A stretch of 34,487 nucleotides of DNA. Source: a virus. The translations under genes were made by a program, and so were the position numbers. The DNA lies in IMG/VR virus record IMGVR_UViG_3300046471_000041, positions 1 through 34,487 of that record. One strand, given 5' to 3'. How positions within the stretch are numbered: the first letter of the stretch is position 1; the number at the start of each line of letters is the position of its first letter. The notes under the pieces were generated by a model. That model ran no database searches. It was not told where the DNA came from and saw only the letters and a program-made list of their open reading frames with translations. Of the stretch, positions 6,176 to 12,635 are shown piece after piece.

Positions 6176-6834
6176 TGAAAACCCCGAATCAGCTCATGCA
6201 GACCTTGGGCAACCTGCCTACCGTGGAGACTGCTCCGCTCAAGATCGACACCGGTACCACTGACGTCGTGAACTCGTTGTTCAAGGAGCTGCAGGCGATC
6301 TTCCCTGCATGGCGGCAGGCTTGGCCGGATGACGAAGCACTGAAGGCGGCCAAACGCAGTTGGATCAAGGCGTTCATGGCCCAGGGCATCAACCAGTTGG
6401 GGCAGATCCGCTACGGCATCGAAAACTGCCGCAAGCTGCAAAAGCCGTTCGCACCGAGCGTGGGCGAGTTTATTGCCATGTGCCAGCCGACCCCTGAAGC
6501 GCTCGGCATTCCGTCCCACGAAGCCGCCTTTACCGAATCCGTCGCCAATGCTCACCCGAGCATGGCTGGCGGCCGAGAATGGTCGCACCAGGCCGTGTAC
6601 CACGCTGCCAGCCAGTGTGGCTTCAACGCGCTGAACACGATGAAGGCCGAAGTCAGCCGCAAGCTGTTCGACCGCAACTACGACATCACCATCCGAATGA
6701 TGCTCGCGGGTGAGCGCTTGCGGAACATTCCGTTGGCCTTGCCTGAGCGGGTCGACGGTCGCGTGACGGCGGCGATCGGCAACAAAGCCTTGGCTGACTT
6801 GCGCAAAAACCGGGGAGGGCATGCCCATGGGTAA
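6175..6834 (+). CDS. Lambda P-like helicase loader
   Basis: This 219-residue protein matches the lambda P family: VVNSLFKELQAIFPAWRQAWP near residue 30-50, KRSWIKAFMAQGINQLGQIRYG at 60-85, and FAPSVGEFIAMCQP at about 97-110. It would load the host DnaB helicase at the origin together with the O-like protein. The GTG at 6172 is possible, but ATG 6175 overlaps the previous stop (TGATG) with a G-rich ribosome binding site eight bases upstream, so I use ATG. The C-terminus is basic and variable. It follows the O-like gene, the canonical order. Confidence 0.88.
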   Translation: MKTPNQLMQTLGNLPTVETAPLKIDTGTTDVVNSLFKELQAIFPAWRQAWPDDEALKAAKRSWIKAFMAQGINQLGQIRYGIENCRKLQKPFAPSVGEFIAMCQPTPEALGIPSHEAAFTESVANAHPSMAGGREWSHQAVYHAASQCGFNALNTMKAEVSRKLFDRNYDITIRMMLAGERLRNIPLALPERVDGRVTAAIGNKALADLRKNRGGHAHG

Positions 6835-6934
6835 GCAGACGACCAACAAAACTATGACCACCCTGGCCTGCACCATGGCTGGTTTCTCCATCGGCGTGTT
6901 CTGCGTCCTGATCACATTGGCGGTGACGTCATGA
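6827..6934 (+). CDS. Tiny single-pass membrane protein
   Basis: This 35-residue protein has a short basic N-terminus (MGKQTTNKTM) followed by one hydrophobic helix (about residues 13-33, CTMAGFSIGVFCVLITLAV). It overlaps the end of the P-like gene, and its stop overlaps the NinB start (ATGA). The strong GGGGAGG at 6812-6818 is eight bases from ATG 6827 but only two from the in-frame ATG at 6821, so 6827 is chosen. Function is unknown. Its tight packing between two genes argues that it is translated. Confidence 0.6.
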   Translation: MGKQTTNKTMTTLACTMAGFSIGVFCVLITLAVTS

Positions 6935-7401
6935 GCGACAAGATCAGCGTCAACAGCCAGGCCAAGCTGTCCGAGGCCATCACCAGCCTGACCACCATGT
7001 TCCGCGAAAAGAAGTTCGTCGTTGTGTCGCTGCGCCCGGGGAAAGACCGCACGCTCGACCAGAACGCACTGTGGTTCTCCCTGTACCAGCGCATCGCTGC
7101 GATGACGCAGATCGGCGACGTTGAGGATGCGCGCCGTTACTGCAAGCTGCACTTCGGCGTGCAGATCCTGGTGAACGAGGACGATGATTTCCGCAACGGC
7201 TGGTACCGGACCATGCGCCACCTGACCTACGCGGAAAAGCTGGACTTGATGGGTGGCAACCCGCTGTTCGGCCCGGACGGATTCCCGGTGACACGATTGT
7301 TCAGCCGCGCTCAGGGCATCGCCTACACGGATCGCATTGTTGCTGACTTCACTGGGCGCGGCGTGGTGTTCACGGATCTGCTGGGTGAGGTGGCTGCATG
7401 A
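6931..7401 (+). CDS. NinB-family recombination protein
   Basis: This 156-residue protein has the NinB signature: a beta-rich N-terminus (KKFVVVSLRPGKDRTLDQNALWF, where RTLDQNALW is the family hallmark) and a C-terminus with YTDRIVADFTGRGV. In lambda, NinB (Orf) binds single-stranded DNA and replaces RecFOR in Red recombination. Here no Red-type exonuclease or annealing protein is seen in the window, so it probably feeds host RecA. Its start overlaps the stop of the tiny membrane protein gene and its end overlaps the next gene, both by ATGA. Confidence 0.85.
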   Translation: MSDKISVNSQAKLSEAITSLTTMFREKKFVVVSLRPGKDRTLDQNALWFSLYQRIAAMTQIGDVEDARRYCKLHFGVQILVNEDDDFRNGWYRTMRHLTYAEKLDLMGGNPLFGPDGFPVTRLFSRAQGIAYTDRIVADFTGRGVVFTDLLGEVAA

Positions 7402-7709
7402 GCAAACAATTCAAACCGGGCGATCTGGCGATCCTCAAGAGTTCCGAGGCCGAACATCTGATAGGCAGTGTTGTTGAGCTGGTGGCATATGTCGGCAGTG
7501 AAGAGCACATGATTTATGAGGGCGTTGCAGCATTCAATCCCCAAAGGAACAGAATTTGGTGGGTAGAAATTACGTCGGGTCAGACGTTCTGCTCAGTAGC
7601 CCGCGGGCTTGTGAGTGATGGGTTTTGTGGAGAATTTCGGCTCATCCCTCTGCGCGGCGACTTCGAGCCTGAGCAGCAGAAGACCAAGGAGGCCGAACCT
7701 TGCGCGTAG
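7398..7709 (+). CDS. Hypothetical protein between NinB and NinG
   Basis: This 103-residue protein is not recognised. Its opening, FKPGDLAILKSSEAEHLIGSVVEL, resembles the SH3-like barrels of small phage proteins that begin with a beta strand and a G-D turn. The rest is beta-rich with two Trp residues and an acidic Lys/Glu tail. It is translationally coupled to NinB (ATGA) and overlaps NinG by 10 bases, so it belongs to the same operon. It sits in the nin region, where non-essential early accessory genes collect. Confidence 0.75.
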   Translation: MSKQFKPGDLAILKSSEAEHLIGSVVELVAYVGSEEHMIYEGVAAFNPQRNRIWWVEITSGQTFCSVARGLVSDGFCGEFRLIPLRGDFEPEQQKTKEAEPCA

Positions 7710-8308
7710 CCATGGAGAAGAAGGCGCCGAAGCCAAAGACCTGCAAAAACCCAGCCTGCAAAACCTCATTCGTCCCGCAGCGCCTTGGGCAATCCGTCTG
7801 CAACTACGCCTGCGGCCTGGCCATCAAGGACGTGAACCAGGAGAAGGCGCGTAAGTCGCTGGCTCAGGTCGAGCGCCGGGAGATCAAGGTCCGCAAGGAG
7901 AAGCTGAAGAGCAGGGCGGAGCACCTTCGCGAGGCACAGTCAGCGGTGAACGAGTTTGTCCGTCTGCGCGACGCGCACCTGCCCTGCATCAGCTGCGACT
8001 CCATGCCAAGCGATCACGACCTGATCACGGGCAGTCGCTGGGATGCAGGGCATTACCGTTCTGTTGGGGCCTGCCCGGAACTGCGTTTCGAACCGCTGAA
8101 CATCCACCGGCAGTGCGTGAAGTGCAACCGGAACCTGTCCGGCAACGCGGTCGAGTACCGCATTCGGTTGGTGCAGCGCATCAGCACCGAAACCGTGGCT
8201 TGGCTCGAAGGGCCTCATGAGCCCCGCAAGTACACCGTCGAAGAAATCAAAGCCATCAAGGCCGAATACCGAGCCAAGACCCGCGAACTGAAGAGGGCTG
8301 CAGCATGA
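7700..8308 (+). CDS. NinG-family recombination protein
   Basis: NinG (Rap) proteins are structure-specific nucleases acting on recombination intermediates. This one has 202 residues: an N-terminal Cys cluster (TCKNPACKTSF, CNYACG; residues about 14-37), a basic coiled coil (50-85), then CISCDS...DAGHYRSVGACPELRFE and NIHRQCVKCNRNLSGN, an HNH-like metal site. The start is TTG at 7700: a perfect AAGGAGG (7686-7692) lies seven bases upstream, whereas the in-frame ATG at 7712 is too far from it. The gene overlaps its neighbours on both sides, showing operon packing. Confidence 0.9.
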   Translation: MRVAMEKKAPKPKTCKNPACKTSFVPQRLGQSVCNYACGLAIKDVNQEKARKSLAQVERREIKVRKEKLKSRAEHLREAQSAVNEFVRLRDAHLPCISCDSMPSDHDLITGSRWDAGHYRSVGACPELRFEPLNIHRQCVKCNRNLSGNAVEYRIRLVQRISTETVAWLEGPHEPRKYTVEEIKAIKAEYRAKTRELKRAAA

Positions 8309-9000
8309 TCTATCCAAGTATTCTGAACGCAGTTGTCTCGGCCCTCGCGGCTGAGGCGATCGACAACACCAGTAAACAGGCGTGGCAGAAGCTGTACAAC
8401 TCCGCTGATGAGGACGAGGGGGGCGATCTGGCGACACTGGTTCGCTCGCGTGGGGCTGACACCATCGACCGCACGCAAGTTGACTGCTGGGTGTCTGCCC
8501 GCCTGCACAGCGCGCTTGAGCAAAAGCACTGGGATGCGCTGGTGGCGAAGTACAGCACGCACAAAGGGCGCAAGGTGCAAGCCATCGCGGCATTGCAAGC
8601 CCTGATCAATACCCCAGCACCGAAGTTGTTCCTGTTCAAGGCGACCACTGCCTGGGCTATCCCGCAACTGAAGGGCGCGCGGCCGAAGGTGGCGACCTCC
8701 GTGGCAGTCGAGATCCCGATCGATGCGCCAGAGTGGCGCCGCGAGGCCGTGGTAAGGGCTGCGCTGGCCGCCGGTCAGGCGAAGGTGAAACGTGACAGCT
8801 CCCGATCCGCCGACATGATCGTGCTCAAGGACAGCTTTTACGACATGAACACCTGGGACAATGACGGCACGCCGGAGTCGACTCGCCGCCGGTGGCGTCA
8901 GGATATCGGCAAGGCTGCTGATGACCTGGTGTACGAGGCTCTGGCGCATGCCGCCGACATTCTCGGAGGCGAAGGTTTGCTGATTGAACAAGCTGCGTGA
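8305..9000 (+). CDS. Unrecognised protein in the position of antiterminator Q
   Basis: This protein has 231 residues, overlapping NinG by ATGA and closing the early operon. I cannot assign a family. It has an Ala-rich N-terminus, a basic central segment (HWDALVAKYSTHKGRKVQ), a WAIPQL motif and a C-terminal RRRWRQDIGKAADDLVYEAL helix. It is followed at once by a TTGACA promoter-like hexamer and an intrinsic terminator, the same order as lambda Q, pR' and tR'. That makes a role in late-gene antitermination likely by position only. There are no obvious Q-type zinc cysteines. Confidence 0.75.
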   Translation: MIYPSILNAVVSALAAEAIDNTSKQAWQKLYNSADEDEGGDLATLVRSRGADTIDRTQVDCWVSARLHSALEQKHWDALVAKYSTHKGRKVQAIAALQALINTPAPKLFLFKATTAWAIPQLKGARPKVATSVAVEIPIDAPEWRREAVVRAALAAGQAKVKRDSSRSADMIVLKDSFYDMNTWDNDGTPESTRRRWRQDIGKAADDLVYEALAHAADILGGEGLLIEQAA

Positions 9001-9007
9001 TTGCCTG

Positions 9008-9036
9008 TTGACATCAGTGAGCGAATGAGCGAAATT
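9008..9036 (+). promoter_or_regulatory. Candidate late promoter
   Basis: A perfect TTGACA (9008-9013) lies seven bases after the Q-position gene. The hexamer 17 bases on is poor (GAAATT), and slightly longer spacers give AATTAA or ATTAAT. A weak -10 would fit a promoter at which polymerase is modified by a Q protein. A transcript would run about 60 bases to the terminator at 9079-9105. Confidence 0.4.
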
Positions 9037-9078
9037 AATCCGATCCTGTCATTCCTGCGTGTGTAGGACTGATAAACG

Positions 9079-9105
9079 AAACCCGGCCTGCGAGCCGGGT
9101 TTTTT
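9079..9105 (+). terminator. Intrinsic terminator after the early operon and late promoter
   Basis: The stem ACCCGGC/GCCGGGT (9081-9087, 9094-9100) is preceded by AA and followed by six T. It can end the early operon transcript and also a short leader from the candidate late promoter, like lambda tR'. Confidence 0.85.
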
Positions 9106-9114
9106 GTTTGCAGG

Positions 9115-9363
9115 TCAGTCTTGAATCTCGACCTCGGTAACGGTCACAGTTTGTCGAGCAGCATAGAAGCCGCGCTCTTTGAGTGATGCCATGACTTCTT
9201 CACTTTGAAGCCCCATCGGCAAATCTTTAAAATCGACCTGCCGATGAAATGTAAGACCTTTCAAGAACTTCGAGCCTTCACCAGAAATTCGAGGGATCTC
9301 TTTCCCGTCTTCTACGATCAGGATTCTATCCAGAGCTTCGTCGCGGTAGATATCTACGAACAT
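9115..9363 (-). CDS. Hypothetical protein, leftward, inside the late leader
   Basis: This 82-residue protein of unknown function begins MFVDIYRDEALDRILIVEDG. The frame opens 20 codons earlier, but AGAGG lies seven bases before the ATG at 9363, which fixes the start. It looks folded: alternating beta and helix, no membrane segment, an acidic C-terminus. It is encoded against the late operon and reads left toward the terminator region at 9079-9105. Since it cannot come from the late transcript, it probably has its own promoter and may be expressed in the lysogen. Confidence 0.65.
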   Translation of the reverse strand: MFVDIYRDEALDRILIVEDGKEIPRISGEGSKFLKGLTFHRQVDFKDLPMGLQSEEVMASLKERGFYAARQTVTVTEVEIQD

Positions 9364-9442
9364 TTCAATTCCTCTTCCTTGGTGGTGCCAAGATGGCTCC
9401 TCCTGCGAAAGGCTTGTTAGCACGATTTGTTTTGATTTGCCA

Positions 9443-9467
9443 AACCGACCAGTGCGTCGGTTTTTTT
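9443..9467 (+). terminator. Intrinsic terminator, second in the late leader
   Basis: The stem AACCGAC/GTCGGTT (9443-9449, 9456-9462) has a six-base loop and is followed by an unbroken run of seven T. It faces right and lies upstream of the leftward gene's start. Confidence 0.85.
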
Positions 9468-9469
9468 AC

Positions 9470-9714
9470 GCCTCGAATTCACCTGTAGCCAGGGCAGCCC
9501 TCGGGAAGGCCTGGACACTGATAAGCCGGCAAGTGCAGTGCTACGACAAAACACCGGCAGCCCGCGTACCCCGTCCTCACCATGCTTACGGGGTAGCGCG
9601 AGACTGAACCAGCGAGATCGATGAATTCGGGCGTCGACGCAGTGAAGGTCTTTGGCAGACAGCGGGAAAGACTGCGCACCTATTCAGGGCCTCTGCATTC
9701 GCAGGGGCTTTTTT
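9470..9714 (+). ncRNA. Structured untranslated stretch, candidate small RNA
   Basis: About 245 bases between two rightward terminators contain no convincing gene. A strong stem is visible: CGCGTACCCCGT (9563-9574) pairs with ACGGGGTA plus CGCG (9588-9600), with one bulged base. Further pairing joins GCAGT...TCTTT near 9640-9654 with AAAGACTGC near 9667-9675, and the stretch ends in the terminator at 9689-9714. It could be a small RNA or a late-leader element. I see no clear promoter of its own. Confidence 0.3.
9689..9714 (+). terminator. Intrinsic terminator, third in the late leader
   Basis: The stem GCCTCTGC/GCAGGGGC (9689-9696, 9701-9708) has one G-T pair, a four-base ATTC loop and six T. 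It ends only seven bases before the ribosome binding site of the next gene (GAGG at 9721-9724), so polymerase must pass it for that gene to be made from the late transcript. Confidence 0.85.
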
Positions 9715-9732
9715 CGTTATGAGGCACCGAAA

Positions 9733-9975
9733 ATGTCCGATCCTCAATTCAGCATATTGATCGCCCAAATCGAGTCGCTCAGCGCACAGATTCAAACCGA
9801 GTCGAGCGAGCGCTCGATTGCGGATGAGGCATTGGCCTCTCGTGTTGCGGCTAGCGAAGCTGCTATCGCTGCGATGAATTTGCAATCAATTGCCGAGGCC
9901 GGAAACGCAGCAGGCGAAAAAATCCTGTTGGAGCGCCGCTTGACCGAGATCGAGCGGCGTTTAGGAATCGCTTAA
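9733..9975 (+). CDS. Small coiled-coil protein ahead of the lysis genes
   Basis: This 80-residue protein is almost wholly helical, with heptad-like Ile/Leu spacing (FSILIAQIESLSAQIQTESS, then LLERRLTEIERRLGI). The frame is open further upstream, but GAGG eight bases before ATG 9733 sets the start, and upstream codons fall in a terminator. Function is unknown. Small coiled-coil proteins in this position accompany lysis cassettes of Pseudomonas phages. Its stop overlaps the end of the leftward gene at 9972-10172 by four bases. Confidence 0.7.
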   Translation: MSDPQFSILIAQIESLSAQIQTESSERSIADEALASRVAASEAAIAAMNLQSIAEAGNAAGEKILLERRLTEIERRLGIA

Positions 9976-10172
9976 TCGTTGGCTTTTTCAAACTCGCGCA
10001 GGGCGTAGGCCTTAAGTTCGGCTACTGACATTGAGTCCGCATTGGCGGGTGACTTCGGGCTGAAGTTTGTTGTGGTGCCTGCTGGTAGCAGGATGGTCGC
10101 CAGCAAGTTCCACCCGTCTCCGGCGTGCAGGTTCGCTAGGTTTAGACTCATAAGTTTGTATTTGCTGCTCAT
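9972..10172 (-). CDS. Small hypothetical protein, leftward
   Basis: This 66-residue protein is soluble, with a Gly/Asn-rich middle (HAGDGWNLLATILLPAG, TTTNFSPKSP) and a C-terminal helix (MSVAELKAYALREFEKAND). AGGGA five bases before ATG 10172 supports translation. It converges on the preceding rightward gene with a four-base overlap. Like the gene at 9115-9363, it lies against the late operon and would be silenced or opposed by late transcription. No family is recognised. Confidence 0.6.
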   Translation of the reverse strand: MSSKYKLMSLNLANLHAGDGWNLLATILLPAGTTTNFSPKSPANADSMSVAELKAYALREFEKAND

Positions 10173-10228
10173 TACTTTCCCTTTTAGAGCTGTTTCGTTA
10201 GTGGAATTTCGATAGTAGCTCTAATCCC

Positions 10229-10253
10229 AAGCCCGTCACCATGCGGGCTTTTT
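10229..10253 (+). terminator. Intrinsic terminator upstream of the holin gene
   Basis: The stem AAGCCCG/CGGGCTT (10229-10235, 10244-10250) encloses an eight-base loop and is followed by a T run. It is the fourth rightward terminator between the Q-position gene and the holin. Confidence 0.75.
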
Positions 10254-10340
10254 CGTTTTCGGCTCCCCACACCCATTGCTCCGAGCTGGGAGTGCTGTTG
10301 GAGCCGTACCTATCACGCTCCCCCCAAGGGAGGACATCGG

Positions 10341-10667
10341 ATGAAGCTCATGCCCGAAAAGAACCCGGACACGTGGGCCGCTATCTGGATGGCCCTGAGC
10401 AATCCACTTTGGCAGGGCGCAATTATGGCGATCCTTATCTCCTTCCTGCGCGTCCTGTATGACGCTAAAGAGACCAGCAAACGCCGGATCTTCTTCGAAG
10501 CACTGATCTGCGGTGGGTTGAGCTTGTCAGCCAGTAGCGTCATTGAGTGGATGGCCTGGCCATCGAGTTTGTCTGTTGCCGCCGGCGGAACGATTGGCTT
10601 TCTCGGCGTAACGGCCATTCGCGAGATGGTGACCCGCTTCCTGGGTCGCAAGGTTGATTCGTTATGA
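10341..10667 (+). CDS. Lambda-type holin
   Basis: This 108-residue protein has three predicted membrane helices (about 23-42, 50-70, 76-97) and a short basic C-terminus, the class I holin plan of lambda S-like proteins; the N-terminal MPEKNPDTWAAIW is also typical of that family. It would form membrane holes that release the endolysin. ATG 10341 has GGGAGG seven bases upstream. A second Met at codon 4 could give a dual-start holin/antiholin pair as in lambda, but no control hairpin was traced. Its stop overlaps the Rz start. Confidence 0.8.
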   Translation: MKLMPEKNPDTWAAIWMALSNPLWQGAIMAILISFLRVLYDAKETSKRRIFFEALICGGLSLSASSVIEWMAWPSSLSVAAGGTIGFLGVTAIREMVTRFLGRKVDSL

Positions 10668-11041
10668 AGGCGTTCGCAGCTACAGCAATCATCGCGCTCG
10701 TTGCCTGCCTGTTGTTGGGCATCCAGCACTACCAGGTCATTGCTCTTGAGGGGCAGGTGACGATCGAGGCCAAGGGCAAGCAGGACGCCATCGCGGCTAA
10801 CACCGAGAGCCAGGCGACGATCACCACGCTTCGCGCCGAAGCCCAGCGCAACGCCGCCTACACCGCCGACCTCAACAAGCGAATCAGGGCCAGCGAAGAC
10901 AAAGCCAAAAAGGCGAGGAAAGACTTTGAAGATCTCAAGCGCAACAGCAAGCCTGTTCGTGATTGGGCTGCTCAGCCTCTGCCTGACGGCCTGCGCGGGA
11001 AACCCGCCAGTAGTAACAAAAGCAACGGCAGTACGAATTGA
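10664..11041 (+). CDS. Rz-like inner-membrane spanin
   Basis: This 125-residue protein has an N-terminal signal-anchor helix (AATAIIALVACLLLGIQHY) and a long periplasmic coiled coil (about 25-95) rich in Lys/Glu/Ala, ending in a flexible Ser/Asn tail. It would pair with the Rz1 lipoprotein to fuse inner and outer membranes in the final lysis step. It is coupled to the holin by ATGA, and Rz1 begins inside it in another frame. No endolysin gene sits between holin and Rz, where lambda has one. Confidence 0.85.
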   Translation: MKAFAATAIIALVACLLLGIQHYQVIALEGQVTIEAKGKQDAIAANTESQATITTLRAEAQRNAAYTADLNKRIRASEDKAKKARKDFEDLKRNSKPVRDWAAQPLPDGLRGKPASSNKSNGSTN

Positions 11042-11204
11042 GGCGCCTGAGCTTACTCCCTGTGAGCGGATCGACGCGGCCGAGTCTGAGGCTGGCCTTC
11101 GCATGAACGGGGATGTGTGGGAGCTCAAGGATCAGGCCATCAAACTGCTGGACACGTGTGCCGACCAGGTGGACGCCCAGATCGTGCGCAGTCAGAGCAA
11201 GTAG
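10926..11204 (+). CDS. Rz1-like outer-membrane spanin lipoprotein
   Basis: This 92-residue protein begins with a signal peptide ending in the lipobox LTAC, so Cys23 would be lipidated, followed by AGNPPVV, a short Pro-containing stretch typical of Rz1. The start is TTG at 10926, with GAGG seven bases upstream inside Rz. The gene begins in another frame within Rz and runs 163 bases beyond the Rz stop, an overlapping rather than fully embedded arrangement. Its C-terminal part has two Cys (PCERID and DTCADQ), which might form a disulfide in the periplasm. Confidence 0.85.
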   Translation: MKISSATASLFVIGLLSLCLTACAGNPPVVTKATAVRIEAPELTPCERIDAAESEAGLRMNGDVWELKDQAIKLLDTCADQVDAQIVRSQSK

Positions 11205-11206
11205 TC

Positions 11207-11242
11207 CGCGACACGTTTCGCGAATCGGTAAATTGTGTCGCG
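11207..11242. repeat. 36-bp palindromic site, copy B
   Basis: CGCGACAC (11207-11214) and GTGTCGCG (11235-11242) are 20 bases apart, the same arms and spacing as copy A at 4613-4648. Inside, GTTT, AAT and AAA occur at matching positions in both copies. It starts three bases after the Rz1 stop and ends just before the ribosome binding site of the next gene. Confidence 0.8.
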
Positions 11243-11256
11243 ACATTGGAGTGAGC

Positions 11257-11445
11257 ATGACCAACATCACGCGTCTGCATCATGCATTGCCGCTGAGCCC
11301 CGCAATTAACCAGGCCATCACTGAGCTGGATAGCGCGATCGCCAAAGCGATTGACGCTGCCAAGGCTGCCGGCCTGTCTCAGGGGTTGGTTGTATCGCTC
11401 CTGCACGGGCACGCCCACGCACAAACGCACGTCATGGTGACTTGA
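11257..11445 (+). CDS. Small conserved-looking protein upstream of the terminase
   Basis: This 62-residue helical protein reads MTNITRLHHALPLSPAINQ at its start and ends with a His-rich LLHGHAHAQTH segment. GGAG five bases before ATG 11257 supports the start; the frame is open upstream, but the palindromic site lies there. The sequence reminds me of small proteins found beside lysis or terminase genes in Pseudomonas prophages, function unknown. The His pairs might bind a metal, though there is no structural support for that. Confidence 0.7.
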   Translation: MTNITRLHHALPLSPAINQAITELDSAIAKAIDAAKAAGLSQGLVVSLLHGHAHAQTHVMVT

Positions 11446-11524
11446 GCTCTTGTGCAGACCTTCGTAGGGGGACGTTGTCATAGTCGACCGGGCATACTGA
11501 GCCTTCATTCAAAAGGAGGTTGGT

Positions 11525-12019
11525 ATGAGTTTCAAAAAAATCCCAGATGCTCAGTTCGATTTGACAAGGAATGCTGCTTTCCATGCTGGGCTCGTAAAAT
11601 CGTTCGCAGCCAAGTTGAGCAAAGGAATTAGTGATCTCCTTAACAGTGATTATCCCACCGAAGAATGGGGTACTTCTTGCGAGGTGGGTGATGACGGAAT
11701 CAAGCTCCGTATTAGCACACCTTTTGGCGAGGCTCGCGCGATAGCCATTGTTCAGTTGAGCGATGGGTACATTAGGGCTCGTTACGTTTTCGAGAAGCTC
11801 GTTTCGTCGAGCTCTGGCGGTCCGATCTTCCTCCCAGTATGGGCAGTTCGCATATGCGGCGAAGGGAAGGTGACAAGTGACAATGGTGATTTGATTTACC
11901 GCATTCAATCAATCTCAGGCATGGAACGTGATAACGGCGTGGCTACCGTAGCGTTGTCCGCTATCTATGCAATCGCTACAGACCAAGGCTATTACGTCTC
12001 CGATGAAGAAATAAGCTAG
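11525..12019 (+). CDS. Hypothetical protein before the terminase, accessory-like
   Basis: This 164-residue soluble protein is not recognised. It has a strong AAAAGGAGG five bases before its ATG. It is mixed alpha/beta, with a helical N-terminus (FHAGLVKSFAAKLSKGISDLL) and a beta-rich remainder (GIKLRISTPFGEARAIAIVQLSDGYIRAR, shown here as fragments). Codon choice includes more A/T-ending codons than the terminase genes that follow, suggesting separate acquisition. It lies in the gap between the lysis and packaging modules, a common place for added genes. Confidence 0.7.
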   Translation: MSFKKIPDAQFDLTRNAAFHAGLVKSFAAKLSKGISDLLNSDYPTEEWGTSCEVGDDGIKLRISTPFGEARAIAIVQLSDGYIRARYVFEKLVSSSSGGPIFLPVWAVRICGEGKVTSDNGDLIYRIQSISGMERDNGVATVALSAIYAIATDQGYYVSDEEIS

Positions 12020-12028
12020 GGGCCCAAT

Positions 12029-12634
12029 ATGACGAAGCAACCCGACTGGGAGGCAATCGAACGCGCCTACCGGGCTGGGCTGCTTTCCATCCGAGAGATC
12101 GCATCGACCCAGGGCATCACCCACGGTGCTATCAACAAGCGTGCGAAGCGGGATGGCTGGGAGCGAAACCTCAAGGCGAAGATCCAAGCCAAGGCTGATG
12201 CGCTGGTATCCAAGCGCACGGTATCCACTGCGGTATCCAGCAAACAAGCGGATACCGAAAGAGAAATCATCGAGGTAAACGCCGAGGTCATTGCGAACAT
12301 CCGCATGGCTCATCGTGGCGACATTTCACGCGGACGGCGCCTCACGAACAAACTGCTTGACGAGTTGGAAGGGCTGACGGACAACCGCCACCTGTTCGAA
12401 GAGCTGGGCGAGCTGATGCGCTCCGAAGACGACAACGGACAGGACAAGCGAAACGACCTTTATCAGAAGATCATCGATCTGCCGGGTCGCTCCAAGACGA
12501 TGAAGGAAATGGCCGAGACGCTGAAGACCCTGATCTCTCTGGAGCGCCAAGCCTACGATCTCGACACCAAGACTGGCGGCAGTGACGCCGACGAGCTATC
12601 GAAATTGATGGACGATCTATCGAAGGAAGCCTGA
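12029..12634 (+). CDS. Terminase small subunit
   Basis: This protein of 201 residues carries an N-terminal helix-turn-helix (about 8-45: AIERAYRAGLLSIREIAS, then THGAINKRAKRDGWER), a basic linker, and helical oligomerisation segments to the C-terminus (LSKLMDDLSKEA). It would recognise the packaging site and deliver DNA to the large subunit encoded two bases downstream. The end of this gene contains the AAGGA ribosome binding site for the next. No cos or pac site could be identified with confidence. Confidence 0.85.
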   Translation: MTKQPDWEAIERAYRAGLLSIREIASTQGITHGAINKRAKRDGWERNLKAKIQAKADALVSKRTVSTAVSSKQADTEREIIEVNAEVIANIRMAHRGDISRGRRLTNKLLDELEGLTDNRHLFEELGELMRSEDDNGQDKRNDLYQKIIDLPGRSKTMKEMAETLKTLISLERQAYDLDTKTGGSDADELSKLMDDLSKEA

Positions 12635-12635
12635 C

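Noticed and set aside
6115-7221. A 368-codon minus-strand frame opposite the P-like and NinB genes
   Set aside because: It is antisense to two confident genes and shows no recognisable domains; long antisense frames are common in G+C-rich sequence.
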